The translations under genes were made by a program, and so were the position numbers. The notes beneath the pieces were generated by a model. It was given only the letters and a program-made list of their open reading frames with translations, did no database searches and was not told the DNA's origin. This document shows positions 8,788 to 22,237 of a stretch of DNA of 64,000 nt, in pieces. Positions within the stretch are counted from its first letter, which is position 1, and every line of letters begins with the position of its first letter. The stretch comes from Galbula dea (Eukaryota; Chordata; Aves; Piciformes; Galbulidae): contig VWZX01007020.1 in assembly GCA_013399015.1 (NCBI GenBank), positions 3,495,743-3,559,742 of the forward strand, in the 5' to 3' direction.

Positions 8788-11377
8788 CTCCAGGCCTGGA
8801 AAAGTAGTTTTTAGAAGAAGCTTGATTTCCCTCCACTTTTCTTGCCCCAGAGCCTCTCTTTCTTCCTGTTCTCACCTATCTTGACTCAGTCTGTGCTTGC
8901 TGTCGAGTCTATTGCCATCAGTGGTAGATGTTTAACTGTCACACTTGTTTTCCTTTATGATACAGTAGTTGAAGTGGTATACAAGCCTGTATTTCATTGC
9001 AAAGGCTGCAATTAGCATATTTAAGCTGTTTTGAGAGTTCTGTACTCACATATTGCTGTACCGTAGCTATCAGTAGTTTAGTTTAGTTATGTGTCCTATG
9101 GTATTGTGCATCCTGGAGGCTTCTGATCTATTTTTAGAACTGTTTTATTATATTGACATAACATTATTTTAGTGGTATATACACATAAGTCATATATGTA
9201 TGAAAAAATCATGTTCCAAAATGTACTGAGGTGGGACTTAGGAGGCAAGATTACTCCTCTAGTTCAGCCACTAATTTCCACAGCATCCATGCACTACTTT
9301 ACTCTCAGTAGTCCTGCTTGCCTTCCTGTGCAAAGCACTCTGAAACTTGATTAAAAAGCACCACATAATAGAATTCTTTTTCCTTTCAGACCAATGAAAC
9401 TTCATTAAAGTGGTTATTTGTCAGTTTTGTTACTTTCCACACACTAATTTGGCTATTTATGGGTAATACCTCCTCTGTCAAAATTAAAGCTTCCAAAATG
9501 TATTCCAAATAAATGTAGGCTGCTTGTTGGTATTGAAAGTATTTTTAAGAATTTGAGGGTCACGAAACATACATGTAAATTGATCCTAGATCCCACCTCT
9601 CTCTGAATCATCATACACTGTTACATTTGCAGCTTGCAAGCTGAAATGCCATAAGAGCTAAAACTGGGCAATATGAAAAATACATTGTTTGTGGATGATA
9701 ATGATTTCTATTTTTGAAGTTGTGAATTACCAGTTGTCAAACTAATTTTTTACTGATGCATGTGGCCCATGTAAGGCCTAAATGCTGTTACCTTGAAAGT
9801 CCACTATATAATAATAGGCATTCCTGGAGTTGTTATAATTAAGGTTCTGTTGTAACACATTCAGACTATCAGGTAAACACAGAATTAGACACAGCCTACT
9901 CCAAATAAACGGTTGAGGTTTTGAACATTTTGTGTGTTTTCTTACTTGAAATCAGTAACTGCTGCTGAGCCAAAAACAGGTGTATGAGCTGTGAACCTGC
10001 ATGATGAACTTAGTTCCTAAAGAAGTATAAGACCATGAGCAATTACTGGTTTTATGTATAAGTCCATACGTGGAAGATGGTATGGGTTTTTTTCATCTTC
10101 TAGATTCTCTGATGGCTTAATAAGTTAGATACTACAGATACAGCAAACTCCAATGAAAAATGAACACTTGAAAAGATACTAACGGTATCCTTTGGTTAGT
10201 GAGTTGAAGACAAACCTTTTCTCCAGCTTTGTGGGTGGGAAAGTGACAAAGTAAGGCCTATACTGGTAGATTTAACAGTTAATTAAACTCATGAGATGTT
10301 TTGCTTTGTTTCACCTTCTTAGAAATCACAGTAAAGTCACAAACTTGATTTTTTTAATTTTTTTTTTTTTTACAAATTGTTTTCCAGTTTCTGCTGCAAT
10401 ATTAGCAAAGCTCACTTGTCACACATAAATAGTTCAGAGCTTTTCTTGAAATACTGTGCCACCTGTAAGAGTGGCATTTACCTTTGAGAAGTGTAAGTGA
10501 AAATATTCCTCTCACATTTTTCTTTCTTTGCTTTACAGTGTTGGCTTTACTCAAACATTGTTCTTTACTCTTTTGTTTGTGCTTGCATCTTTTGGACTTT
10601 GGTACCTCAGATTAATGTGCAAGCAAAATGTGATTTGGTGGAAGTGTGTTACACGTTCTCTGCCTGCCTATGATTTATGCTAATGCAGAGATCATCTTTG
10701 TTGTCTGTGGATTGTTGATGCTATTACAACTTGAGTGTTCGCTGGGGAAGGGTCATGAAAATAACTGTTTTGCACTTTGCCTTCAAAGGAATTCTGTTGA
10801 TGAAGTCTTAGAAAGTTTACTTTATGCTCCATCCTTAGGAGTTCCATCTTAAACTGCTAGGTATGCTGCTGTAATTGACAACAGCTGTTGCTGAGAATTG
10901 TGGATGATAGACAGTTTCTAAGTTAATCAGTTCTTAGTCCATTTGAGGCTTTGTTGATTAACATGTGTAAGAGCATTTTGGATCAGAAGCCAGTGATGTC
11001 TGCAGAGTGCATATGTGGCATGTAACCTAAAGTGTTTGACTTAGACTTTACACTGCTTTGTAGTAAATAAGATGTAGGTTTTGATTGCTTTTTCTTTAAC
11101 CCAGGAAAGTGCCCAAAGCAGTTAAATCTGTAGTGTGTCAGAGCATAGATCTCTGATTGAGTTGTGCTCTTGAAAGAAGAGGGCTGTTGAATGTTACAGG
11201 AGTTTCTTGCCTGTGTTCAGTTGTTACATTAGTAAGACTTAAAACTCTCTTTTCTGACCTCCAAAAGAAGAAGCATAGCTGTTACTGTTTCCAGTTTTTA
11301 GGAAGGTTGCTACTGTGGTCTGTGTATTACTTAAATGTCAATTTTTTTCTGACGTTGCAGGTTCTGTGATCACATAC

Positions 11378-11402
11378 TTTTTTTTTTTTTTAAAAAAAAA
11401 AA
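11378..11402. repeat. T14-A11 homopolymer junction
   Basis: Fourteen T are followed directly by eleven A, so the junction is self-complementary. It is a simple low-complexity tract with no further signal. Confidence 0.85.
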
Positions 11403-14400
11403 GACTTGAAAGTGGTGCAGAGTTTGAGATCCCTGTCATGTTGGGTGACATAGTAATCTGATAATTCATACTCTTTTTATCGATGTTGAATTAAAAAAAA
11501 GCATGACTACTCTGAACCTTATGGGAATCTGTGGGACAGTCGTTGAGGAGAAATAGTTGGCCATGTTTATACTCTGAGGGTTGAGATAAGAAGCAAGAGC
11601 CAAGCTGGAGCCGTTAGTCAAACTGCTTCAAGACCTTGGAGATGAATATTCAACATTTAGTGTATTTTGGATGAAGGTTGATGAATTACCAAACAGAAAG
11701 GAAATAGGTGTTTTGCTTCTGTTAATGGTTAGATTTAGATTTCCTAAAAGTACTGAGTCATAGCATGACCTGAAGTCTGTTTGGAAATAATTTGAAAATA
11801 ATAGGAAGAATCACGTGTCACTGCTATTGAACTAAATACAGCAGAAAAGAAACAGTATCATGGTATCCTCTGTTCTATTTAACAAAACTCAACATTTTCC
11901 TTCTGTACTATTTAATTTGAGGGGCTCTTTGTTCTGTTGATGGGCTGGCAAATCATTATTTTAGGTTTATTAAAGAACATTATTACCACATTACTATTTA
12001 ATCTAGTGTGTATGTGAAAAGTTCATGTGCTTGCTTCAGTTCACTTGCGTTTAGTAATGCTTCACATAGTGATGCGCTAGAGTGGGATCAAATCTGTCTT
12101 AATGCTGTAGTATTTCACCTTAAATATATTACAGCATCAGTTTTTGTCTCAATGGGTTTGTTTTCTGAACTTCTAGTTGGCTAAGCTTTTTTTTTTAGTG
12201 TATCAGATACTGAGAATGTACTATTTACTTCTCTGGATGGCTTGTTTCAGTGATTCATCTTTTCCACTATTTAAAAATAAGGCATGCAATTATTGTTTGA
12301 ATACATTTGAATGCATCTGTCTTTCAGCAGTTCTTGTTATCTTATCTGAATTCTCTAGCATATCAGACTGCCTTAAAACTTGATTTGCCCCTTTGACACT
12401 ATTTTCACTCCTCTGCATGGTGGCAGTCCTTAGCATTTAAAGACAGATACAGATTTTTAAATACATAGTTTTAAAAGATTGTCAGCAGATCAAAGATTTG
12501 CTGGGCTGACTACTCAAGGACTCTCAGATAAGTTTAACAAGTATGCTGATTTAAAATGGTTTTTTTTCACAATGTTTTTTAACATCTGATCTGGAACATC
12601 TGTTTAACAAATGACTTGGAAAGAAAATCAATATAATGTGATACAATTATAGCATTTTGAATCTTTCCAACTATAGAATGAAAGTATTTATTGGCTATTT
12701 TTGATCTTTCCTTATGATTTTTAACACTTGTGCCACCTCTTTCTAGTCCAGGGCCCCTACTGTTGCTTAGGTGTTGATTGTTGCTAACACTCTTGGCTGT
12801 GTCATACATGGATGTTTTATGTCTCTCAATTTCTGCACTCCTTGACTGTAATTTATGTTGATGGTGAGCCAGTCTCTCCTTTTCTTCATTGCTGATCTTG
12901 CTTTTTTATTTTTTTTTCTCCTTAGACTTTTTTTCAAAACCATCAGGTTTTGAACAACTAGCATAAGCTGTTCCCCAGATTGTCCTGTTAGCTGTAGCCT
13001 GACCGTAGATAAAAACTTTCTTAAGAAGCTTCCATTTTCATGGTTTTCTGTCTTTCCCNCCTCAGGAGTATGCGTGTGTATGTGCATTTTTATGTTTACA
13101 TAGACGTCAGTAATCCTCTATCTGGCTATGTAATCTGATCATGATCAGTAATTCTTAGACTATCTCCAGTTTCTAGTCCAGTGACTTATTTTAACTGTTA
13201 TAATGGGATATATGATAATTTCTCTGTGTTGGTTATGATGAGCAATGTTAGAAAACTGTTGCTGATAATTTTTAAAATCTGCTGGTTTTACTGTTGGCTG
13301 CTTAAGATCCTGAGATGTCAGGTTTCATTATTAAAGACTTCAGTTTGACGTTTTTCTTTCAGCACATTACAAATATAGGCTTACAAAAAAAATCCTCCTG
13401 TTCTCTGGTTTGAGCTGATGGTCTGTAACAGACTTCTACTGTCACCACCTCCTGAGTGAGCTGTCTTAAGCTGTCTTATTTAGCCTTAGACCCACATATA
13501 GTCAGTATCCTTTGCTTCTAAATATTGGGTAATGAATGTCTGAATAATGTTTCTTGAAACCTGGGTTGTGCCTGCTTGAAAGTAAGTGGGATTTTTATTT
13601 AATCTCTGGCTTTTACATAAATGTACTTTTGGCTCTTTCTTTTTCCTGTTGGGAAGAAGTATAGCTATGTGATCTGTATTGGGAATAACTTAAATTTTGA
13701 CAAGGTATGGAACTTACTGAAAGTTTTAAAGAATCTTTCTAGAACTGTAGAAATGCATTTTTGGCATTTCAACTTCACTGTGATGTTAGCAGAAGAATTG
13801 TACCTGGTGCCAGATGAATTGCCACCCAGGCCATTGTTTTGTCACTTGCAGGGGCCAAGAGCAGGTGTTCCAAAGGAAGTTGCAAAATGAAATAATTGCC
13901 AAACTGTGGAGCGTCTCAAATGCTTGTCAGCTGATCCTAAGTGTCCTTCCCTCTAGTATTTTTCATGTTGATATGCTATTTTATATGGCTGGGCATTTTC
14001 ATTATCTGTGGAAATATGTAATCTTTTTACAAATTTTACACTGTTGTGTTTATAATCTACCTTCCCACTATCATGCTAGGCACTCTTCTGAATTGTTAAG
14101 AGTAGCTTAAAGCTCTATAGTTACTTGTGCACTACTCTACTCATAATTATTTCTTTTCTTTTGTTCTTTAGATGTGTCAACAACAAACTTGATTTGGCAG
14201 CATGCTGCCCATTTACTTAATATTTTTTAACATCATTACTTCCATCTGGTGGTGTGAATACAATTGTATTCTGGATCCTGAAATTTTCCAGTAACACAAG
14301 TGGATGCGACTAGTGATTCCTGCATCCTGTATGATGTGGATATACACACTCTATCCTCCAACCTTTTTTTTTCCTCCTGTCATTCACGACCAGGCAGCAT

Positions 14401-17400
14401 CTCTATCTGGATAAGGATCTGCCTGTATTTTACTGATTGAAGCTTGACATGTTGTAGAGTTGAAAACCACTGATGTATTTTCTGATCTTCCCCAACAGAT
14501 TCACTTTCAAAAGTAAGATTATCTTCTTAAACCATGATTAGTTTTTCTGTCACGTGTGCTTTTAAAGGTTTGTCAGTGTTCCCCCTGACCTTTCAGATGT
14601 GAGTTTGCCCTCTTCTAAAAGTAGGGAGTTTTAAAGCTGTAATGGTATGTTTCATGTTTATTTCATAATCCTTCCGGTATGAGCAGGATTGCTACACTTA
14701 CAGTCTGAGTGAGAAGATTCAGTGTCAAGGTGTTACCTTCTTGACCAAATGTTACCTGGAACATTCATGATTAACATTTAGTAGTTTTGTTGAGCCTTTC
14801 ATCTATACATGGAAATAGCATTAATCATTTTCAGTGAGAGGGAGATTACTTACTCAAGGCGAAACAACAACTCAAAGGGGAAGCTCCAGTTAGAACCCAG
14901 ATTTTATCCCATCATAGCTGATACAGGAGCACACAAAAAGATTTAATAAATTACAAAATTGAAATGAGTTTGTTAAATGAGAGAAATGAAAAGTAGTCTA
15001 AACATGTTAAACAGTAGACTGTGTAAAATAAATTTGTGAAGTGAAGGCATAGATATAAGGAGAAGAGTACTAATGCTTTTGGCATAAATAAAGTAAACAT
15101 TTAGTATACTTTTGATGTAAGTCTGCTCATTTATTTGATAATCATGCTGGGGAGGATGATGGGGTTATTAATTTCTTTAGTGAGAACAGTGGCTCTCAGC
15201 TGATACTCATGCTTTTCTTATGTCCTGCTTCCTGTAAAACTCAGCTGTTTTCAGAATGATGGCTTGAAGATCTGCAGCATATACAGCCTGTTACTTCTAT
15301 TGGAACCACAGATTATAAAAAATATGCGGGAGCCTTGCTTCTCTTTCAGTGAGTCATGAGTCAGTAGGGTCGTGGTTCCCCCTGCAGTCCTGACTCATTT
15401 TTCGTTTACATCCTTTACATGTGTCTATATGGTACTAATAAACAGACACAATTTGGGGAAAAATTAATAAATTCAAATACATAACTAGGTAATCCTTATG
15501 TATATATATAGGTGTATGGGGTTTTTTTGTAGACTGATAATTGAACCTTGTGCTGCTTGTGACAATGCCTTTTGAAGTTTGTTATACCCCATAATCTGTA
15601 TGATGCATTAAGTAGTCAAGGCTCACAGGCCAGAGATTTTGTCTCCTTTGGTTTTCATTGTAGATTCACATTTATACATAAAGCTTATACTGATTGTGCC
15701 CTGCCAGTTTTATTGCTTCATGAAAATATATAACAGATAATACTGAAAAGATTCTTTTCTTTTGAAGTATGCAGAAATCTGGACTCCTGTCCATACTTAA
15801 TTTTGGTGGCTGGATGAGAAAACAGTGGTTGAGCACAAACAGAGGAAGGTTCAACAAACAGGAAGTCTCTGACTTCCTGTAATCAGGGGAAACTTGTGTC
15901 CACATCAGTGATGTATGGTTATTTAAAATGTTCAGTCAAAAGTCTTATATAAAACAGCTAGCATTTTGGATTGATGAAATGTGTGTTATAGTTAGGACTT
16001 CAGTTTTCTTTCTTTTTTGCAAATGTGCTTTTCAGAGAAGGCAGCAAGTTAGAAGAAATGAGAACATTTTATGAATGAAGATCATATTTTTGTTTGTAAA
16101 TTTACTTCAGAAATTTATGGGGAAGTAGTTAAGTTATCGTGAAATGCCATGTGAAGTTTTATGTTGGTTCTTTCTGTATTACTTCAAGTAAATTCATTTT
16201 GGGCTGTTAGTTCTACTTTGAAATTAGAAATTTGTTCCTATATAGCATTTCTGAAAAATCTGACAAACTGAATTAGCTTTTTCTCTGCTCTGGCCATGTG
16301 TAAGGCATTATAAATATTTTACACCTGGAAATTTAGCATCCTTTTTTCACAAAGTTCCCCTCTGTTGTGAGGGTTGAGTTCACCTAGTGGAAGGCTACTT
16401 TGGTTTTTGGATTTGTGCAGTGGTCCCAGCTTTTATTTGTTATACTGCCCATGAGTCTTGACTTGAAGATTGCTTGATTCAGGTGCAAGATGACAGTTGA
16501 GGCTCAACTGCAAGTCAGGGAATTGGAAGGAGTTTTAGGGAATACACAGAATGAGGAGGATGTACCTTCTCCATTTCTACTTAATTACCAACTGTTTGTG
16601 GTCCCTTTCATGCTACAGATTTTTCAGAGCTGTATGTGGGCCTGAGCAGTTTGCTGGTTGCATTTGTTTTTGACCTTTGATCACTGAAGTTGTTTGCTGA
16701 TAAGACACTCATTCTATATAAAATGTCAAACCTCAGTTTTCAAAGATGGGAAAGCTGCCCAGTTTTTTGTCTCTTAGGACTTTTTTTCTTGTTAAATATG
16801 TCCTGAGAAGTATAAGTTAATATTAATTTTTAATTAATCTGATTATGATGTCAAACATCTACTTGGCACAGTCATGCTGCATTTAGCCAGAAATGTAGAA
16901 TCCATTTATCAGAAGGTTCAGTCCTTATGAAACTGAGTGGGAAGGAGCAAAGGAGAGTAGCAACTGCTGTCACTGGACATAGCTACGCTTTGGCATTGGG
17001 CACAACTGGGATGGATTGAGGTACACATTCAGAGTGAACAACTGGCACTATCAGCTGTTGCAAATCCAGCAGAGATGGTGCGTTACTTAAATAGCACTCC
17101 TGTGCACCCTACAGCCTCAGTGATTGGACAAAGTCTTAATGTATTTAGTATGTTACACATTTTTGTTTGAGTATTTAGGGATTTTAGATAAACTGTCCAT
17201 GTTCTTGTATATTAGAAGAAAAATGTGTATAGTTCTACCTTTAAAGTCAGTATTCAAAACTGACATATGCTGGGAATTAGAGCATGCTGTTGCTATTTCA
17301 TAGCTGTTGGGTGAGAGTAGACTTTTACATTAATTTACAGTAATAGTGTAAGATCAGTCATGGTTGTAATTTCCATTGTGAGTAATTTTATCTGAGAACA

Positions 17401-18184
17401 GGGCAAATGTGGGCTGAGTGAACATCATTTTACTCCTTGTAACAAGTTACTCAGATTGGGATAAAAGTATGTTGATAGATTCATGCTGTAATTTTTGTAG
17501 GTTGATTGGAGTGCTTCACTTGCTAGAGGTAATGTTATTTATCATTTAGTCCATGGACACCTCCTTATACAGATAGTCTTTTGTCAGTGCTTCAAGGCAG
17601 CTTTCAGCATGAGTCAGGGTTATCTCTCATTTTCTGTTATGCTCAGAAGCTTCAGACTCACACCATCCCCTTCCAGAAGTAGCAGATCAATCTAGCTCAA
17701 GCTGTATGAGCTTGAGAAAAAAGAATGGCTGAGTAGGAGGTGGGTAACTAGGGATTAAACCAGTGAGTTTAAGAGGAAAACATTCAACATAAAATTTACT
17801 AACGGGCATTGAATAGCATAGCAAGTGTCCTGTGCCTTTCTAGCTTTTTTTTTTGTTTGTTTTAGCCTGAGTATTTCTTTTAGATCCCACTTACCTGTTT
17901 CTCTCCAGTCTCACTCTGTCCTAGTGCTTGCAGTTCTGGGCTTTCCTGAGTATTAAAGTACCTAGCATAATTCTAAGATTCTGAAAAAAAAAAACAAACA
18001 CAGAATAAGAGTTAAGCACAACAAAACAGAAGGTGTGTCTTGAACTTGTACTGGCCATTATTCTGCTTTGTTTATTACAGTGTATGTCTGAATGTTTTGT
18101 GTGGCTGATTTTTTGTGATTATCAAGCTCCTCTGCTTGTGTATTTGAGTCATGGGTAGGTCCTCCTGCAACAGTTGTACAGTAG

Positions 18185-18241
18185 TGTTGTGGGTTAACCA
18201 TAGCAGGCAGCTAAGCACCGCATAACCGCTCACTAGAAAAG
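18185..18241 (+). mobile_element. endogenous retrovirus LTR fragment (5' tip)
   Basis: The stretch starts TGTTGTGGGTTAACC and continues with GGCAGCTAAGCACCGCA and CCGCTCACT, matching my recollection of the first bases of an LTR that is widespread in neoavian birds. Only about 57 bp remain; no primer-binding site, gag, pol or env is present. It is directly followed by a CR1 fragment, so the LTR was truncated by deletion or by the later CR1 insertion. A TG start fits LTR ends, but the identification is from memory. Confidence 0.5.
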
Positions 18242-18254
18242 AAATGTGGGCAAG

Positions 18255-18340
18255 GAATCATAGAATTATCATGGTTGGAAAGGACCTTCGAGATCATCAA
18301 GTCCAACTGATAAAGAACAAATACACTACCAATAGTGATA
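18255..18340 (-). mobile_element. CR1 3' end fragment, antisense
   Basis: AATCATAGAATTATCATGG followed by TTGGAAAGGACC and ATCATCAAGTCCAACTG is the reverse complement of a CR1 3' terminus. The match fades after about 18315, and the right border is approximate. Non-functional. Confidence 0.8.
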
Positions 18341-18963
18341 ATGGTTTAGATATTGAAGCAGATTGTATTGGCATATAAGTGCATTTGTGAGAGTAATGAA
18401 AGAGACTCGTAAGGGGTTTAACTAAGGTTGTCTTCGATTATCAGAAAATGCTATGCCTATGTTCATATGTATATATATCATACAAGAATAGTGTGAAATT
18501 CCTGATGAGACAACTGATCATTCAGGACCACTGCCTTTACTGTTATCAAAGACTTTGGCAACCATGGAGATGAGTATTTTGGAGGGTGCACACTGTGGAT
18601 CAGCTGGGAGGCGAGCTGGATTGCATGGATAAGTGGGGAAAAGGAGAATTTTAGCTGTATAGGCTGATTGGCTCTTACATGTATAGATCTTATTAAAAAT
18701 AACAACCACAAGAACAAGGTTTCAGTTGAGATACAAATATACTGTAAGATGAAGAGGAGTTGATGAAGTTCACCTCCTCATTTCGAACCTGACTCGTGAA
18801 AGTGGTGCTAAAGATGTATTTGATTCTGAGAGAGAAAAAGTAGCCTAGGATTTCTGTTTTTTCGCATACTCAGTTTGCTTTAGAAAGATGTGTGTAGTAG
18901 TACATGATGGTAAGCTGACACTCTTTCTGATGTGGTTTATGTACTATCTGTACATTCTCCTCT

Positions 18964-18981
18964 AAAAAAAAAAAAAAAAAA
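18964..18981 (+). repeat. poly(A) run of 18
   Basis: Eighteen consecutive A with no retroposed gene body recognised upstream. Confidence 0.9.
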
Positions 18982-19152
18982 GACAACTGAAGTTGCCAGC
19001 AAGTATTGCATTTCAACTACTGTTTCTTACTTGCTCAGACCATGTAACTTCTAAAATTATTATTCTGGTTAAGTTCAGAGTAAGTGAAGGTTAGGTAGCA
19101 AGTTTATTTTTTCAACATGATAGAATTTATCTTTCAAAGTCCTGAGTTACAG

Positions 19153-19177
19153 TTTTCAGTGATTTCATCACTGAAAA
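19153..19177. repeat. perfect 11-bp stem hairpin
   Basis: TTTTCAGTGAT (19153-19163) pairs exactly with ATCACTGAAAA (19167-19177) across a 3-nt loop. Single hairpins of this size occur by chance in AT-rich DNA at this length of sequence; no function is implied. Confidence 0.8.
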
Positions 19178-19367
19178 GTATCCTGAACTGACAACAATAA
19201 ATTAACTGCCATTTCACTAGAGACTAATTCCTGTCTGCAGTTGAGCATTTTGCTTGGTGAAACATTATGCTCATGTCAATTTTATTCTTGTTTGCTTTGC
19301 TGAGTTTTGAAGGAACCTAAACAAGTGTCAGTTCTAGAATTCTGTTGTAGCAGCTAGTAATGGGTTT

Positions 19368-19405
19368 CTCATGACTCATTGCTATTCTCATGACACATTG
19401 CTATC
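19368..19405 (+). repeat. 19-bp tandem duplication
   Basis: CTCATGACTCATTGCTATT is followed directly by CTCATGACACATTGCTATC, two units of 19 bp with two differences. The first unit holds TGACTCA, a canonical AP-1 site, which is broken in the second (TGACACA). Confidence 0.8.
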
Positions 19406-20430
19406 TGTTTATAGCATCTGCTGGATACTGTGTCTTTCCATGTAGTCCCTTCTGATATGCTAACCTCTTCCCTGCAACTTGAGATACATTTCTGTACTTT
19501 CACTAACTTTACAGAGCATTTCAAAGTATGTTTACTTCCATTTAACATTTGCCTTTTCTGAGGCAGAAGCTATGTTTTACTGTCAGTTCCTCTCAAAGTC
19601 TGTGCCGCCATTATGATATATTGCCTTGAAGATACAGGTAAAGGATGACAGACAGTGAAATGAAATTGAAATGCAAGCAGACTTTTTAATTATGTGTACA
19701 TGTAAACAAATGAAAAAACATGTAACTGACACCTGTCATCTTGCATAGGTGAAAAAAGAAGTTCTCTCTTTCAGACTGGACAATTTTTCTGATACCTTCC
19801 TCTTAGAGCTCTAGCTCTGCTGTCCAGCTTCTACAGTGTTTCTGAAGTGGACTGACTTACAGCCAGAGCTCAAAGTTCAACAAGCTGTTGTAAGTTCTGT
19901 CATCTATGACGACTGAGCATGGAGGATCTAACTACATCAGACCTTGCTGGGCCTGCCTGTATCCATGAGCTTATATAAATTATGGTAGTTCTTGAAAGAC
20001 TGGTTATTTTTTTATAATGATGCCATATATTTTTTGGATGGATGTCCCCAATCATGTTCTGCCCGAAGCTGAATTCTCTTTTTTCCTTTGATTTTGCTCT
20101 TTACAAATCAGATCCTCACACTTTTTAATGTTCAGTAAGATCTATATAAGGCCAGTGGATAATGTATTACTAAGAAAAGTGTCATCCAGTCTATCTTGCT
20201 TCTGACAGGTCGTGAAATGCATTTCCGAGTACCACCTCTTCTCTTAATTCACTAATGAATTAAAAAAAAAACACCTGAGGGATTTTTGTTGTTCTTTTGG
20301 TTTTGTGTGTTTGTTTTAAGTTTGCATCTCTTTCATAGACCTATACTAGGTACTGGCAGATTTTTAGTATTTAGTTAGTGTAAAAAATGCTTATAAGCAT
20401 TTTAAAATTCAAAATTGGATTCATAAACCT

Positions 20431-20468
20431 TATATATATATGTATATATGTGTGTGTGTGTGTATGTG
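20431..20468 (+). repeat. (TA)n(TG)n microsatellite
   Basis: TATATATATATG, then TATATATG, then a run of TG units. Likely length-polymorphic. Confidence 0.9.
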
Positions 20469-21950
20469 CATAGTATTATAAGCAAATTATCTCTTTGCTT
20501 TCAATGAATCTTCATCCTAAGAAGGTGTTTGGGACATTTTGGCCAGAAAACAGCTACAGTTGCTGGAATAGTACATGGGGGCAAAAAGCCAAACTGTTCT
20601 CTGATAGCTCACCACATGAGCTTTCTTCTCCTGTGCTGTTAGTGCTGCCTTAGTCCATCAGAGATTACCTACAGTCCTACAGGTGGACTGTGTTTACTAA
20701 ACTGAAAATCTACTTCTTAGCCATTGCTACAATCATTGACTGATCTATGGATAAAGACAATGCTATGGCAGCTAGTCTTGTATTGCAGCTAGTTAAATGG
20801 CTCGTTCTTAGACTTGGACTGTGAGAGCACAACAAAGTTCTGAAATATGCAGGAATAAAAGTAAATTAGACTTGGATTTATTAAGAAGCCTGTATCTTGG
20901 TTTTAGTTTTTCAGCTCACTCACTTGATCAGGTATCAAGTCAGTGGATTGAGAATTTTTGTTTAAGGAATCTCTAGTCCAATGTGTAGAATAAAGGAGTA
21001 TAAATTAGTGATTTGGGTATTGAATGGTGACCCAGAGTAATAATTAAGCACACAACTATATTGATAATCCTTAAACAATGTCGTCTTCATGTTATCTTGG
21101 CATGCAAGTAGAAGATAGAGATACAGCAGATTTTTTACATTTTTAGGTAATGCAAAGTTTGTATTCACAGGGCACCTTTTGATCCTGAGTAATCCTTCAA
21201 CCTAAACTGTTCTTTAACAGTTTTTGTTTTAAATTTTCTACATTGATGTATTTTGCATTAGTAAAAGTACAGAAGGTTGGGAAGTAAAGAATATAAAACT
21301 TACATGGGCATTATTTCTGCTGCTTATGGTTGACTCTGCTTCCTGTTTTGACTTTGGACTTTCACCGATTTCATTAGTTAAGCTATTTTCTTATTTTAGT
21401 AGTATTACTTGCATTGTATGTGGAGATTTAAGTTTAAAATGAAACAGTATTTGTAATGGTAAACATTCTGGGTAGGTAGCCTGTGCCATTTCTTTTTGAC
21501 AAGCATATGATTTCATGAAATTGGTTTACTTTGAAGTGTTGTTTGTGATCCTGTACATTACTGAAAAGAGCTTTAGCAGTAGTATAGGGAATTACTTCTG
21601 TGCAGTTTATTTTTTAAACCTAGTTCACTTCCTTACAGCATATATTCTTTAGCTTTTCGTAGCATTTGAGAGGATTTCTCTTGTCTTACTTTGCTGTTCT
21701 GAAGGCATTTGTCTCTGTTTTGGAAATTAATTGATCTGATAGGGGTCAGAGGAAATAGCTATTGGTTGCTCATGTTTTTTGCAGCATGTCAAACAATACA
21801 CTTGTTACCGTTATGAATTCTTATGTAAAATAGATAATAAAGTGCTGGTATGGCTGAGTAAAACAATGCATTACTTTCTGGATGCCAGCTGAGTAAGCAC
21901 TTAGTTCATGAAGTGAAATGTTGAAGTCCTGGGTTTCTGGATTCTTAAGA

Positions 21951-22106
21951 TGCCCAGACAGGTTGTGGAGTCTCCTTCTGTGGAGATATTCAAAACCCAT
22001 CTGGACGCGCTTCTTTGTGACCTGGTCTAGGGAATCCTGCTGTGGCAGGGCGGTTGGACTAGATGATCTTTCGAGGTCCCTTCCAACTCCTAATATTCTG
22101 TGATTT
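21951..22106 (+). mobile_element. CR1 3' end, sense
   Basis: About 155 bp of CR1 3' UTR reading rightward: TGTGGAGTCTCC, then TTGGACTAGATGATC, then GTCCCTTCCAACTCCTA, ending in ATTCTGTGATT. Severely 5'-truncated, non-coding, and independent of the next copy because each has its own 3' terminus. Confidence 0.92.
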
Positions 22107-22237
22107 GTTCCAGGAAGGAGAAAAAAAAAATTGTCTGTACTTATAATTCCTAAGTGAGTTCACTGTTGACTTCAGCGATGGAAGGATGTGCAGCTAAACA
22201 AACTTGAACTGAACAATATAGTTATAATTAAGATAGA

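Larger units (their letters stand above)
8293..18184 (+). other. probable first intron, 5' part
   Basis: After the island ends near 8650 the sequence becomes AT-rich and no exon-like block with convincing splice sites was found. It holds homopolymer and simple repeats (T-rich TTTTTG units at 8759-8787, a T14/A11 run at 11378-11402), one undetermined base (13059), a 14-bp perfect palindrome (CTGATCATGATCAG, 13135-13148) and A-rich runs near 17983. A frame at 13798-13890 reads as plausible protein but has weak splice signals. Confidence 0.5.
18341..21950 (+). other. AT-rich intronic DNA
   Basis: No exon recognised. It contains an 18-A run (18964-18981), an 11-bp stem hairpin (19153-19177), a 19-bp tandem duplication (19368-19405) and a mixed TA/TG microsatellite (20431-20468). 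Confidence 0.5.
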
